DNA of 64,000 nucleotides from Algicola sagamiensis DSM 14643 (GCF_000374485.1 NZ_KB894495.1:124001-188000); one strand, 5' to 3'; counted from the first letter of the stretch, positions 46,614 through 56,757 are shown. Notes: generated from the sequence alone by a model not told the origin. Made by a program: numbers and translations.

Positions 46614-47841
46614 AGATGACCTCGGAAGAAACTGCATTTTTATCAGAACGTTCATCTTGAATCAGGGGGTGTTGAGATTGGCTCTGTTGTTTGAAAAACT
46701 GGAGTAGCTCCATGGCTGTATCCTTAATATTGCCAATACCAACAATCAAGAGTTTTTGCTCATGCATGGAAGCAAAGGTGTCAGCAAGAAAAGATGGGTC
46801 TTGGAACTTTGGAAGTAGAATGCTTTTCGTATTTACACCATGCTTTTCAGCCATTTTTTGAAAAAAGGAGCGATCTTCACCAATGACAATGATCTGGGTT
46901 GTTTCCTCAATCAAACGACACATTTTTGCCATTTGGATTGTTCTATCCTGGCGATCCTGACGACAATTGATCAACATGACTTGCTTTGGATGACATGAGA
47001 AGTTTTGAATCGAACGTTGCCAACAAAGGAGAGAGGAAGTGGGATCATTGGCCGCAAATGCGTTGACCAAAGACAATTGCACACCTCGCCATCGTATTTG
47101 ACGAATATCCATTGCACCAAGGTCTGGTTGAGTCTGCCACATGCCTTTCAATGCGACCTGCCTTGGTACACCAAGATCTTGGCATAGTGTTAATGCAAGC
47201 GCGACATTCTCTTTGTGCTCGAGATAAGAAAACCGTGTCATTTCTTCGTCTTTAATCGAAGATGTGAGCAGTATTTTCTTTAATTTGCTGTGTCTATCAA
47301 TCACAGATTGCTTGATGATGTCGATATGCTTCGTTTCATTTGTATATAAACACGCATTACAGGGAACTGAGCCAGCAAGCGCCTTGGCAACATCGGTTTC
47401 TGTTGGACCCATCACATCTAAGTGATCTGGACCACAATTGGTGATAACACCATGGGTAGACTGAATAAGTTTGAGCTCAGAATAGGATTGGTGCTCTGGC
47501 TTTAATGCCATGCACTCGATAATGAGTACATCAGCGTTGGCTTGAGCTGCGAATTCTACAACTTTGGTTTGCTCAATAATATTTGGTGTGCAACCTCGGC
47601 GGATTGGTATTTCCTGCTGATCATTTAAAATGAGGCTTGCTTCGGAACCTGTTGTTTTACAAATCGTGTTGTAACCATGGGCGCGTAACCCCCCAGCAAT
47701 CAGTCTTGCTACGGAAGACTTGCCTCGAGTTCCATTGATATGGATACGAACTGGAATTTTGTTTAAACATTGCAGATGTTTTCTTTTTTCGTACCAAACG
47801 ATCAAAAGAAATAAGGTAAAAAAGAGTAATAAAATTGTCAT
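46606..47841 (-). CDS. pgsB: Poly-gamma-glutamate synthase PgsB/CapB
   Basis: ATP-dependent amide ligase of the Mur-ligase-like superfamily, 411 residues. An N-terminal membrane helix (MTILLLFFTLFLLIVWYEKR) is followed by the P-loop HINGTRGKSSVARLIAGGLR, then KTTGSEASLI, ECMALKPEHQ and ITNCGPDHLDVMGPT, all typical of CapB/PgsB. It activates glutamate chains with ATP for gamma-linked extension. The start is ATG at 47841, with GGGA just upstream; a GTG at 47850 is the alternative. It is the first gene of the B-C-W-A cluster; racemase or PGA-hydrolase genes are not adjacent. Confidence 0.92.
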   Translation of the reverse strand: MTILLLFFTLFLLIVWYEKRKHLQCLNKIPVRIHINGTRGKSSVARLIAGGLRAHGYNTICKTTGSEASLILNDQQEIPIRRGCTPNIIEQTKVVEFAAQANADVLIIECMALKPEHQSYSELKLIQSTHGVITNCGPDHLDVMGPTETDVAKALAGSVPCNACLYTNETKHIDIIKQSVIDRHSKLKKILLTSSIKDEEMTRFSYLEHKENVALALTLCQDLGVPRQVALKGMWQTQPDLGAMDIRQIRWRGVQLSLVNAFAANDPTSSLLCWQRSIQNFSCHPKQVMLINCRQDRQDRTIQMAKMCRLIEETTQIIVIGEDRSFFQKMAEKHGVNTKSILLPKFQDPSFLADTFASMHEQKLLIVGIGNIKDTAMELLQFFKQQSQSQHPLIQDERSDKNAVSSEVIYG

Positions 47842-48060
47842 ATTTCCCACACTGATTCAAAGTGTTAAATAAGGTTATTCGTTTTAGTAATCACAAAGCT
47901 CAGAGTGTAGACAGCATTGATAAAAGAAGTACTTGGACCAGTAAAAAAGTTTGGAGAAGTGGAGTAAATCATGGTAAGCCGAATTTCTCAAAAAATAAAA
48001 AAACGGCTCATGATAGGGGAGTTGTTTTGGTTCTTAAATAGGTAAAAATGATGAATTTAA

Positions 48061-48086
48061 GAAATGCCTTCTAAGGAAGGCATTTC
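48061..48086 (-). terminator. Hairpin after purD
   Basis: GAAATGCCTTC and GAAGGCATTTC form an 11-bp perfect stem with a 4-nt loop, 34 nt beyond the purD stop. The following minus-strand bases (TTAAATTC) are only moderately U-rich, so termination may be inefficient. Confidence 0.6.
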
Positions 48087-48120
48087 AAATCAACCCTTTT
48101 GAGAATCACTTTCTGCTCTA

Positions 48121-49401
48121 TCATTTTCTAGCAATTGCACGATGGCCGATATCATTGCGATAATAAACATCATCCCATTGAATTGAATGTGTGAGTTGAT
48201 ACGCAGCTTGTTGTGCAGCCTTTACACTATCGCCTAACGCAGTAGCACAAAGCACACGTCCCCCTGCTGTAATCACCTGATCACCTTGCTTTTTTGTGCC
48301 TGCATGGAACACTTTTGCATGAGCGGCATCCGAAGCGGGCAGACCTTGGATCACATCTCCCTTACGATAATCAAATGGATAGCCACCAGCCGCAAGTACA
48401 ACGCCAAGAGCGGCTCTACTATCAAATTTGATTTCCGTCTTATCGAGCTGTCCATCAATCGCTTGTAGGCATAAATGAACCAAATCGCTTTGTAAACGCA
48501 TCATGATGGGTTGTGTTTCAGGATCACCAAATCGACAATTGTATTCCAGTACTTTGGCTGTTTCATCGGATGCAACCATTAATCCCGCATAGAGGAAGCC
48601 TTGGTAAGCATGACCTTCAGCCTTCATTCCTTCAATTGTGGGTTGGATCACGTGCTGCATCACCCAGTCATGTATGACAGGTGTGATCACCGGCGCAGGC
48701 GAGTAAGCACCCATGCCACCTGTATTTGGGCCTAGATCCCCTTCATCTCTCGCTTTGTGATCTTGTGAAGATGCAAAAGGTAGCGCGTTTTCGCCATCAA
48801 CCATCACGATAAACGAGGCTTCTTCTCCAGTAAGAAACTCTTCGACAACGACCCGGTGTCCTGCATCACCAAACTTATTACCTTCAAGCATGTCATCAAT
48901 AGTGGCGTGTGCGTGGGACTGAGATTCTGCGATAATTACACCTTTGCCAGCTGCGAGTCCATCTGCTTTGATCACGATTGGAAGAGTCTGTGCATCGACA
49001 TAATTTTTTGCTTGTTGGGCATCAGTGAACGTTTGATAAGCCGCAGTTGGGATGTTGTAACGTGTGAAAAAGTCCTTACTGAATGCCTTTGAACCCTCAA
49101 GCTGCGCACAATATGCGGAAGGTCCGAAGATCTTTAACCCGGCAGCTTGAAATTGATCCACAATGCCAACCACAAGGGGGGCTTCTGGGCCGACAATGGT
49201 TAAACCAACTTGATTGTCTTTGGCAAATTGGATCAACGCCGGGATATCATCACCAGAAATATCAATGTTGGTCAAATTGGTTTCCAGAGCTGTGCCTGCA
49301 TTGCCCGGGGCCACAAAAACTGATTCTGCAAGTGGGGATTGCGCTGCTTTCCAGGCTAACGCATGCTCGCGGCCTCCTGATCCAATGATAAGGACGTTCA
49401 T
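48121..49401 (-). CDS. purD: Phosphoribosylamine-glycine ligase
   Basis: Purine biosynthesis step 2: joins glycine to phosphoribosylamine with ATP. The 426-residue ATP-grasp protein starts MNVLIIGSGGREHALAWKAA and contains IVGPEAPLVVGIVD, IKADGLAAGKGVI, QDHKARDEGDLGPNTGGMGA and EYNCRFGDPETQP, the GARS signatures. Its ATG overlaps the stop of the methyltransferase-like gene (ATGA), so it is translationally coupled to that gene and probably cotranscribed with purH. Confidence 0.97.
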   Translation of the reverse strand: MNVLIIGSGGREHALAWKAAQSPLAESVFVAPGNAGTALETNLTNIDISGDDIPALIQFAKDNQVGLTIVGPEAPLVVGIVDQFQAAGLKIFGPSAYCAQLEGSKAFSKDFFTRYNIPTAAYQTFTDAQQAKNYVDAQTLPIVIKADGLAAGKGVIIAESQSHAHATIDDMLEGNKFGDAGHRVVVEEFLTGEEASFIVMVDGENALPFASSQDHKARDEGDLGPNTGGMGAYSPAPVITPVIHDWVMQHVIQPTIEGMKAEGHAYQGFLYAGLMVASDETAKVLEYNCRFGDPETQPIMMRLQSDLVHLCLQAIDGQLDKTEIKFDSRAALGVVLAAGGYPFDYRKGDVIQGLPASDAAHAKVFHAGTKKQGDQVITAGGRVLCATALGDSVKAAQQAAYQLTHSIQWDDVYYRNDIGHRAIARK

Positions 49402-50288
49402 TGTGGGGTTTTCTCCTGATGTTGAGTATTTTCAGTGATTGTTTTTACAAACTTTAAGGTCATGCGATCACTTTCGCCGATCGCGAGGTATTTTTCTTTT
49501 TGTTGTTCGCCATTTGCCAAACGAGGGGGCAATGCCCAGACACCTTTTAGATAATCAGCGGTGTCTTTTGGATTCGCATTAATTTCACTGAGCGCTTCCA
49601 GCTCAAATCCAGCTTCTTTGGCTTTTTGGATCACCCAGCTTTGTTTGAGATAGCCGGACATTTTCTTTTCTGCCTGATCCATGTTCTCCGGTAATCGATG
49701 ATCAACAATCCCTAAAATACCGCCTGGTTTGAGGGCGTCATAAAATGCTTTCAGTGCATTTTCGATACCATCTGTGTCCTTTTGCATGTACCAGTTATGC
49801 AGGTTTCTGAAGGTTAAGACCATATCAGCAGAATTTTTCGGAGCAATTTTGTGTTGGCTCCCAGGATAAAACTCGGTGATTTTGACAGCTGAGTAAACAG
49901 GGTCTTGCATTTTATTTTCAAAGCGTGCTCGAGATTTGCGAAAGTACTCACTCGGAGAGTCCTTGCTGAAGTGAGCTGCATAGAGTGTTCCGTTCTCTTT
50001 TAAAATGGGCGCAAGTACTTCTGTGTACCAACCGCCACCTGGCCAAATCTCTACCACTGTCATATGCGCTTTTAAACCAAAGAACTCAAGAGTCTCTTTT
50101 GGATGACGAAAGATATCTCGTTGCTTATTCGCTTCACTCCGTTGTGGACCAGATAAGGCCAATTCAACTTCTGATATTGCTGTTGTTTCTATAGGGGATG
50201 TTTCATCTGTCGCAAAGGCTTGCGATGAAAGCGATAGAGCAAGTGCTGTGAGAGGAAAAATGAGCGCTTTTTTTGTTTTTTTGATCAT
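49398..50288 (-). CDS. Secreted class I methyltransferase-like protein between purH and purD
   Basis: 296-residue protein with a clear Sec signal (MIKKTKKALIFPLTALALSL, cleaved near AFA) and a Rossmann methyltransferase-like domain: MTVVEIWPGGGWYTEVLAPI (motif I variant), GTLYAAHF, ADMVLTFRNLHNWY and LKPGGILGIVDHR. Homologs with signal peptides occur in several marine gammaproteobacteria. A SAM-dependent enzyme in the periplasm is puzzling because SAM is cytoplasmic, so another ligand or function is possible. The start at 50288 has GGAG 9 nt upstream; a TTG at 50312 is the alternative. It lies between purH and purD and overlaps purD by 4 bp; a hairpin separates it from purH. Confidence 0.75.
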   Translation of the reverse strand: MIKKTKKALIFPLTALALSLSSQAFATDETSPIETTAISEVELALSGPQRSEANKQRDIFRHPKETLEFFGLKAHMTVVEIWPGGGWYTEVLAPILKENGTLYAAHFSKDSPSEYFRKSRARFENKMQDPVYSAVKITEFYPGSQHKIAPKNSADMVLTFRNLHNWYMQKDTDGIENALKAFYDALKPGGILGIVDHRLPENMDQAEKKMSGYLKQSWVIQKAKEAGFELEALSEINANPKDTADYLKGVWALPPRLANGEQQKEKYLAIGESDRMTLKFVKTITENTQHQEKTPQ

Positions 50289-50337
50289 GATTGGATACTC
50301 CGGCTTTTTCAAAACAGTTGTTATTGTCTGATTTGAG

Positions 50338-50362
50338 AAAAGAACGTCAAAGGACGTTCTTT
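50338..50362 (-). terminator. Terminator-like hairpin after purH
   Basis: AAAGAACGTC and GACGTTCTTT pair perfectly around a 4-nt loop, and on the minus strand TTCTTTTCTC follows. It may reduce readthrough from purH into the methyltransferase-like gene and purD. Confidence 0.65.
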
Positions 50363-50380
50363 CTTTCCGTTGTGTACAGA

Positions 50381-51970
50381 TTAGTGTCTGAAATGACGCA
50401 TTCCAGTGAAGACCATGGCAATACCATGTTCATTCGCTGCTGCAATGATCTCCTCATCTCGAATGGAGCCACCTGGTTGAATGATTGCTTTGATTCCAGC
50501 TTCAGCAGCGGCATCGATGCCATCTCTAAAAGGGAAGAACGCATCAGAAGCCATGACACTGCCTTTGACTTCAAGGTTCTCGTCAGCTGCCTTGATCCCT
50601 GCAATTTTGGCGCTATACACCCGGCTCATTTGCCCGGCACCGACACCGATGGTCATTCCGTCTTTTCCGTAGACAATGGCATTGGACTTCACAAACTTCG
50701 CGACGTTCCATGTAAACAATAAGTCTTGGAGTTCTTCTGCGCTTGGTTGGCGCTCAGAGACAATCTTCAAGTCGTCCAGTGTGACACGTCCCATATCGTT
50801 GTCTTGAATCAGCAAGCCACCATTGACGCGTTTAAAGTCAAACTGCTTAGTTGCTTCTTCCCATTGGCCACAAGCAAGTAAGCGCACGTTCTTTTTTTCT
50901 GCGATAACTTGGATGGCATCTTCGTCGATCGAAGGCGCGATGATCACTTCGACAAATTGGCGAGAAATAATTGCTTGTGCCGTTTCTTTGTCCAATGGAC
51001 GGTTAAACGCGATGATCCCGCCAAATGCTGAAGTTGGATCGGTTTTGAAAGCGCGCTCATATGCATGCAGAATATTATCGCCTAATGCTACACCACAAGG
51101 GTTGGCATGTTTGACGATCACACAAGCAGGGCCGTCGAATGACTTGACGCACTCTAAAGCCGCGTCAGTGTCTGCAATATTGTTAAAGGAAAGCGCTTTA
51201 CCTTGTAGCTGTTTTGCACTTGATACAGATGCCTCTTGAAGGTTCTCTTCAACATAAAATGCAGCTTTTTGGTGACTATTTTCGCCATAGCGTAAGTCTT
51301 GCTTTTTGATCAGTTGCGAATGAAAGGTCCTTGGGAATTCGGAGACTTTTTCTGCTTCGGTCTCATTGTAATCTGGGACCATGATACCGAAGTAGTTCGC
51401 AATCATGCCATCATACTTTGCCGTGTGCTCAAAAGCAGCAACTGCTAAGTCCAAGCGAAGGGCTTGGGTTGTAGAGCCGCTGTGCTGATGCATTTGTTCT
51501 AAAACACGCGTGTAGTCCTGGCTTTTGACAACCACGGTTACATCTTTGTTGTTCTTTGCTGCGGCACGAAGCATGGTTGGTCCACCGATATCGATGTTCT
51601 CAATTGCATCTTCTAGAGTACAACCTGGTTTTGCAACGGTCTCTGCAAATGGGTAAAGGTTGACGACGACGAGATCAATGGGAGCAATGTCATGAGCTTC
51701 AAGCGTCGCTTCATCGGTGCCACGGCGAGCAAGGATACCACCATGGACTTTTGGGTGTAGGGTTTTGACACGGCCAGACATAATTTCTGGGTGCCCCGTG
51801 TGTTCAGAGACATCTTTTACGGGGAGTTCTGCTTCTTTGAGCAGTTTTGCGGTTCCACCTGTGGAGAGGAGTTCGATGTTCAAATCATGGAGAGCGCGGG
51901 CGAATTCCACAATACCAGTTTTATCGGAGACACTGAGTAGAGCGCGGCGGATCGGGCGTAGGGTATCCAT
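50381..51970 (-). CDS. purH: Bifunctional AICAR transformylase / IMP cyclohydrolase
   Basis: Last two steps of IMP synthesis. The 529-residue protein has an N-terminal MGS-like IMP cyclohydrolase domain ([49 protein letters not shown]). The C-terminal AICARFT domain contains [32 protein letters not shown] and the catalytic [13 protein letters not shown]. The start is [12 protein letters not shown] at 51970; a TTG at 51979 is less likely. No PUR box is evident upstream. The downstream order purH, methyltransferase-like gene, purD differs from E. coli purHD by the inserted gene. Confidence 0.97.
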   Translation of the reverse strand: MDTLRPIRRALLSVSDKTGIVEFARALHDLNIELLSTGGTAKLLKEAELPVKDVSEHTGHPEIMSGRVKTLHPKVHGGILARRGTDEATLEAHDIAPIDLVVVNLYPFAETVAKPGCTLEDAIENIDIGGPTMLRAAAKNNKDVTVVVKSQDYTRVLEQMHQHSGSTTQALRLDLAVAAFEHTAKYDGMIANYFGIMVPDYNETEAEKVSEFPRTFHSQLIKKQDLRYGENSHQKAAFYVEENLQEASVSSAKQLQGKALSFNNIADTDAALECVKSFDGPACVIVKHANPCGVALGDNILHAYERAFKTDPTSAFGGIIAFNRPLDKETAQAIISRQFVEVIIAPSIDEDAIQVIAEKKNVRLLACGQWEEATKQFDFKRVNGGLLIQDNDMGRVTLDDLKIVSERQPSAEELQDLLFTWNVAKFVKSNAIVYGKDGMTIGVGAGQMSRVYSAKIAGIKAADENLEVKGSVMASDAFFPFRDGIDAAAEAGIKAIIQPGGSIRDEEIIAAANEHGIAMVFTGMRHFRH

Positions 51971-52029
51971 GTTTTTCAAAGCCTTTTTACAATTTGGATG
52001 TTAATCTTAGATGGTTTTGGAGTATAGAA

Positions 52030-52056
52030 ATAAAAAAAGCACCTTTCGGTGCTTTT
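52030..52056 (-). terminator. Terminator of the dusB-fis operon
   Basis: AAAAGCACC and GGTGCTTTT pair around a TTTC loop. On the minus strand a run of T follows, 26 nt after the fis stop. Confidence 0.9.
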
Positions 52057-52081
52057 CAGCAGGGTAGTCCCTGCGTCAATC

Positions 52082-52372
52082 TTAGTTCATTCCGTATTTT
52101 TTTAATTTCTTACGGAGTGTGCCGCGGTTGATTCCCAGAAGAATCGCGGCTCTTGTCTGGTTACCGCGCGTATAGGTCATGATTTCTTCGAGAAGCGGCG
52201 CTTCGATTTCAGAAAGCACAAGCTCGTACACGTCATTCACATCTTGGCCATTAAGCTGTTGAAGATAGTTGTGGACTGCTTTTTTTACAGAATCACGAAG
52301 CGGCTGCGGCTTCTCTTGAGTCTGAGTGTGCGCATTGGTAATGAACGGAGAAGTGATGTTTTGATCAAACAT
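52082..52372 (-). CDS. fis: DNA-binding protein Fis
   Basis: Small nucleoid protein (96 residues) that bends DNA and activates rRNA and tRNA promoters in fast growth. The C-terminal helix-turn-helix reads [20 protein letters not shown] and ends KKLKKYGMN, almost identical to enteric Fis. The N-terminal part has the beta-hairpin arm and the helices for dimerisation. It is cotranscribed with dusB, 19 nt downstream of it. Confidence 0.97.
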   Translation of the reverse strand: MFDQNITSPFITNAHTQTQEKPQPLRDSVKKAVHNYLQQLNGQDVNDVYELVLSEIEAPLLEEIMTYTRGNQTRAAILLGINRGTLRKKLKKYGMN

Positions 52373-52391
52373 TGGTATTTTCTCTTAATTC

Positions 52392-53360
52392 CTAGATTGT
52401 TAACGACTTAAAATAACTCAATAGCGCATCAATCTGCATTTCGGCAGCATCGATGGTATTAAACACTTTGCGAAATTGACCTTCCGGGTCGTGCGCTTGT
52501 AAGTACCAGCCTACGTGTTTTCTGGCGATTCGTGGTCCCATGACCTCACCGTAAAAATCGTGGAGCTTCTGTACGTGAACCAGCATAATTTCCTTCACTT
52601 CCGTTAGGGAAGGGGGGGCTAGTTCTTCGCCCGTTTTCAAAAAATGGTCAATTTCTCGAAAAATCCATGGTCGGCCTTGAGCGGCACGGCCAATCATTAC
52701 TGCATCTGCGCCAGTATATTCCAACACAAATTTTGCTTTGTGCGGTGAGTCGATATCCCCGTTGGCAACAACCGGAATATTAACAGCACCTTTAATCGCA
52801 CGGATCGTGTTGTACTCAGCGGTGCCCTTGTACATACATTGACGTGTTCGCCCGTGTACAGCGAGACTTTGTATACCGTTGGTCTCTGCGATCTTTGCAA
52901 TATCGACACCATTACGGTTGTCCGGGTTCCATCCTGTTCGGATTTTTAAGGTCACAGGAATATCAACGGCATTTACCACTGCCTTGACGATCTGTTCAAC
53001 CTGCTCCGGAAACTGTAAGAGCGCCGAGCCCGCAAGTTTTTTGTTTACCTTCTTGGCGGGGCAGCCCATATTGATGTCAATAATTTGAGCACCATTCGCT
53101 TCATTAAAGCGTGCTGCCTCGGCCATGAGATCAGGATCAGCACCAGCAATCTGAACTGCACGAATGCCTGATTCTCCGTGATGATCCATTCGAAGTTGTG
53201 ATTTGTCTGTCTTCCAAACCTTCGGATTGGAAGATAGCATTTCGGAGACAGCCAGCGAGGCACCTAGCTGTGTGCATAGGTGTCTGAAAGGACGATCTGT
53301 TACTCCCGCCATTGGGGCGCATATGACATTGTTGTCTAGGTGGTATGGCCCGATTTTCAC
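52392..53360 (-). CDS. dusB: tRNA-dihydrouridine synthase B
   Basis: FMN enzyme that reduces tRNA uridines to dihydrouridine. The TIM-barrel signatures are CAPMAGVTDRPFRHLCTQLG, the catalytic-Cys loop INMGCPAKKVNKKLAGSALL, VHGRTRQCMYKG and ANGDIDSPHKA. The frame is open to an ATG at 53387, but the predicted promoter would start transcription only a few nt before that codon and no SD sequence precedes it. A GTG at 53360 (KIGPYHLDNN follows), with AGAGA upstream, gives 322 residues and the usual N-terminus, so I prefer it. It is the first gene of the fis operon. Confidence 0.92.
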   Translation of the reverse strand: MKIGPYHLDNNVICAPMAGVTDRPFRHLCTQLGASLAVSEMLSSNPKVWKTDKSQLRMDHHGESGIRAVQIAGADPDLMAEAARFNEANGAQIIDINMGCPAKKVNKKLAGSALLQFPEQVEQIVKAVVNAVDIPVTLKIRTGWNPDNRNGVDIAKIAETNGIQSLAVHGRTRQCMYKGTAEYNTIRAIKGAVNIPVVANGDIDSPHKAKFVLEYTGADAVMIGRAAQGRPWIFREIDHFLKTGEELAPPSLTEVKEIMLVHVQKLHDFYGEVMGPRIARKHVGWYLQAHDPEGQFRKVFNTIDAAEMQIDALLSYFKSLTI

Positions 53361-53396
53361 AACTTCTCTAAAATTGGTCACATCCAAGGAGGCGCT

Positions 53397-53425
53397 AGTT
53401 TACGGATTTTTTTGCCATTTGCAAA
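53397..53425 (-). promoter_or_regulatory. dusB-fis promoter with GC-rich discriminator
   Basis: On the minus strand a -35 TTTGCA and a -10 TAAACT are separated by 17 bp, and AGCGCC follows the -10. A GC-rich discriminator is a known feature of stringently controlled promoters such as that of fis. The predicted start is at about 53390. Confidence 0.6.
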
Positions 53426-53576
53426 GGTTATAATTTAAACAAATTTGATTTTTTTTTGCGCTATCCCTCTTGACATTCCGAAAATGGGTAAAAAATACTC
53501 TCACCACACGTTCGTTTGAGGAATAAAGCCTGACTTTGTTCAAATGTTATACAAAAAAAATAGATCAAAAAGCAAA

Positions 53577-54461
53577 TTATTTTTTTCGTTGACCGTCAAT
53601 TCTTGCCCATTCATCCTTCACAATCGGGTCATTTAACGAAATATGTTCCTGATAATAGGTAGCAACTTCTCGCATTTGACTTTCTAATAGACCAGAAAGG
53701 GCAAGAAGTCCGTCCTCTTTAACGCGTGAAATGATACCTGGAGCCAGCTCTTTGAGTGGACCTGCAAGAATATTCGCAACGACAATATCGCCTTGTGTAT
53801 CTGGCGCATCTTCAGGTAAATACAGCGAGAGTTTATCACTGACCTGGTTGCGCTCAGCATTTGCTTGTGATGCTTGTAGTGCTTGTGGATCAATATCAAT
53901 GCCAATTGCTTTTTCTGCGCCAAGCTTGAGGGCTGCAATGGCGAGAATACCAGAGCCACAGCCGTAATCGATCACTGTTTTCCCTGTAAAATCCAACCCA
54001 TCTAGCCAAGACAGGCAAAGTGCAGTTGTTGGGTGTGTTCCCGTTCCAAAAGCAAGCCCAGGATCCAACATCACATTGACGGCATCAGGATCTGGAATAT
54101 CACGCCAAGATGGACAGATCCATAAGCGCTTGCCAAACTGGATTGGGTGGAAATTTTCCATCCATTCACGTTCCCAGTCTTTATCCTCAACAGCTTCGAC
54201 TTTGTAGGTAAAGTTGTCCGCATCAGTCTCAGGCATATGTCTGAGATAGGTCGTGACGATATCCATATCAACTTCAGCATCAAATAACCCAATGACGGTT
54301 GTCTCTGCCCAAAACAGGACTTCACCAGGTTTTGGCTCGTAAATAGGGGTATCTTGCGTATCCATGAAAGTGATGGCTTGTGCGCCGACAGCCATCATAT
54401 GATCACTGATCGCATCTGCGTTTTCTGCGGTGCTGGGGATACGGAGTTGGATCCAAGGCAT
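53577..54461 (-). CDS. prmA: Ribosomal protein L11 methyltransferase
   Basis: Trimethylates ribosomal protein L11 using SAM. The 294-residue protein starts [20 protein letters not shown], has the N-terminal L11-recognition domain, then [17 protein letters not shown], the SAM motif [18 protein letters not shown] and [15 protein letters not shown]. Adjacency to dusB-fis is conserved across gammaproteobacteria. It probably has its own promoter, as 189-216 nt separate it from dusB. Confidence 0.96.
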   Translation of the reverse strand: MPWIQLRIPSTAENADAISDHMMAVGAQAITFMDTQDTPIYEPKPGEVLFWAETTVIGLFDAEVDMDIVTTYLRHMPETDADNFTYKVEAVEDKDWEREWMENFHPIQFGKRLWICPSWRDIPDPDAVNVMLDPGLAFGTGTHPTTALCLSWLDGLDFTGKTVIDYGCGSGILAIAALKLGAEKAIGIDIDPQALQASQANAERNQVSDKLSLYLPEDAPDTQGDIVVANILAGPLKELAPGIISRVKEDGLLALSGLLESQMREVATYYQEHISLNDPIVKDEWARIDGQRKK

Positions 54462-54603
54462 AATTGATTCGCTTTTTTTAAACCAGTATCTAAAATTGCG
54501 CGGATTCTAGCATGGATTCGATTGAAGTGGGGATATTGCCGAACAAATCGACAAGGCGACGACCTTCCATACGAAACTTTTGGATGAGTTTCATACATCA
54601 ACA

Positions 54604-56757
54604 TTAATATTTTAAGCGGTAAGAGAGCGTGAGTGTTCTTCCTGGGGATTTCACCATGCGTCTATCCAAGTTTGAAGATTGGGCAAAAACAGAATAGTAG
54701 TCTTTATTGAACAGGTTATGGATAGAAAAGACAAAGTCAGATTGTCCAAAGTGTAGCTTAGTGAAGAAGTCATAGACTGAGTAAGCGCGTACATCTCCCT
54801 TAAACTGTTGTCTTGAGCCAATTGACTCTGGAAACCGATTTCTATCGCCAGAATAGAGCGATTGTATTCGAAATTGTAACCTTTCTTTTGGTGTATATTC
54901 TAAATATGTTGTTACTTTTGCTGGTGGAATACGCTGTCCTGATAAATACTCTCTTCCAGTTGTGGAATCACGTTGTCCTTCAAGCCACGCGAAAGTTCCT
55001 CCTGCGGACCACTGCTGATTGAGATGAGTGTTCAAAGATATTTCGAACCCTTCGATAACTTCTGCGGATTGCTCTGGGGTTAATAAATCTGTATTTGGGA
55101 CCGCGGTGAGTTGTAATCCTAAATCAGATGTACTTCGGAAGAAGGCCAGAGAGAATAGAGTGTCGTCGTCATCATAACGAAATCCAGCCTCAGTACTGCG
55201 GTTATCAACGGCATCAATATTTGCATCTTGTAACTGAAAACTATCACGTACGTTTCTCAAAACTCTTCCTAATTCAGGAACATCATACCCTTCAGATAAG
55301 TTGGAATAGATATCGGTATGCTCCGTGAGTTGATAAACAATACCAAAGTTATACGAGGTTTTTGAAAATGAAATGCTTCCACCTTGAATACTTCCACCAA
55401 ATACAGTATTAAAATCATCTACATGAATACTGGTTTTTTCATGACGAATACCAAACTCTGCGCTGAGTGAAGCATAGAGCTGGGTTTGGAATTGAACAAA
55501 TGGTGCGACTTGCTTCATTGTCATAAAAGGGGTCCAAATGTCACCACCCAAACTTCCTTTGAGTAATGTTTGTCCTGTTTTATCTTGTAATAAATCAGCT
55601 CCCCAGATAATGTTTCCATCCAAGTTGAGAAATTGCTCTGTTGGGGTCTTCAAATCAAATCGTAGTCCGTGCTTTTTCGCGGTAATCGTGGACTGACCGA
55701 CCTTGTCACTTGCTCTTACAAGTGGAGAGTCCTCTTGAAAAGACCCAAATATATTGTCGTAATCTTGATAATAAATTTGGGTATTGAGTTTACTCCCAAG
55801 CATATCTAAGTGTTTATAGGTCAGGTTAAGTACAATGTTTTGTGTGCCAGGATCTTCTGTATTGGCTCTTGCTTTAACATCTTCAACGCTTGTTTTTGTT
55901 CGACTGATGGCATTCCCACCAGTGGTTTCATAAATATCGTCCATGGCATGTTTGTAGTAAAGTCCATTGAAGGATAGTTGCATTTTTCCCCAGCGGTATG
56001 TCATGTGTGAGTAGAGGTTGATATTTTGAGATTCAGGAAGACCAATTGATGAGTTACCGGCAGCTTTTGACGGTACTCGGTCACCATCTGCATAAAATAA
56101 CCCATGAACAGATTCGATTGAGCCTTGGTTGTAATAGCTGAACTGACCGTTGCTACCCCACATGGATTGGTTGAGAAAACGATGGCCGCTCCCACCAATA
56201 TGTGTGAGTGAAGTACGAGAGTTTATTTCTGTTTCAAACCCCATTGCCTGGTTCATTGTTGGACTTTTGGTGATGTAGTTAATCGTCCCACCAGAACTAC
56301 CGACACCATACAATGCATTTGCACCATTCATGACTTCGACTGATTGAAGAATAGATGCATCCAATGATCTTAATTCCTGATCACCATTGCGAAGTGGTGT
56401 CCCGATTGGGACACCGTTGATGAGTACGGCCATCCTTCGGCCGCGAATTGTTGTTGAACGGTTTGTGGCGGTCATCGTTGATGCAGGCATACTGGGTACG
56501 TAATGACTTAAGATGAACCCAAGATCATTCGATATGAGTCTCTGCTTTTCAATGGAATCTTTATGGATGGTGGTGACTGAATGTGGAGTAATCGTTTGTT
56601 CCTGAGGTAATCGTGAGTAGACTTCAACATCCAGTAACTCTTCTAAACTCAGTTCAGCCAACTCTTCAGTTAGTTTATTGGCAGAAACTTCTGCTATTGC
56701 CGTCAATGGGATAAACACAGCGACCTGGTAGATAAGCGCTCTTTTTAATTTTTACAT
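54604..56757 (-). pseudogene. TonB-dependent outer-membrane receptor with a stop at codon 2
   Basis: TonB-dependent receptor for an unidentified substrate (ferric siderophore, heme or similar). The plug domain contains TTIRGRRMAVLINGVPIGTP, SVEVMNGANALYGVGSSGGT and INYITKSP; the barrel runs to an aromatic C-terminus (LTLSYRLKY). The longest open frame begins at GTG 56718 (704 residues) and leaves only a stub of a signal peptide (FIPLTAIAE). In the same frame, just upstream, the sequence reads ATG TAA then KLKRALIYQVAV running into it: a complete signal peptide with a stop in place of codon 2 (AAA to TAA would restore it). Either the gene is inactivated, or initiation uses GTG and export is impaired. 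No Fur box is visible. Confidence 0.8.
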
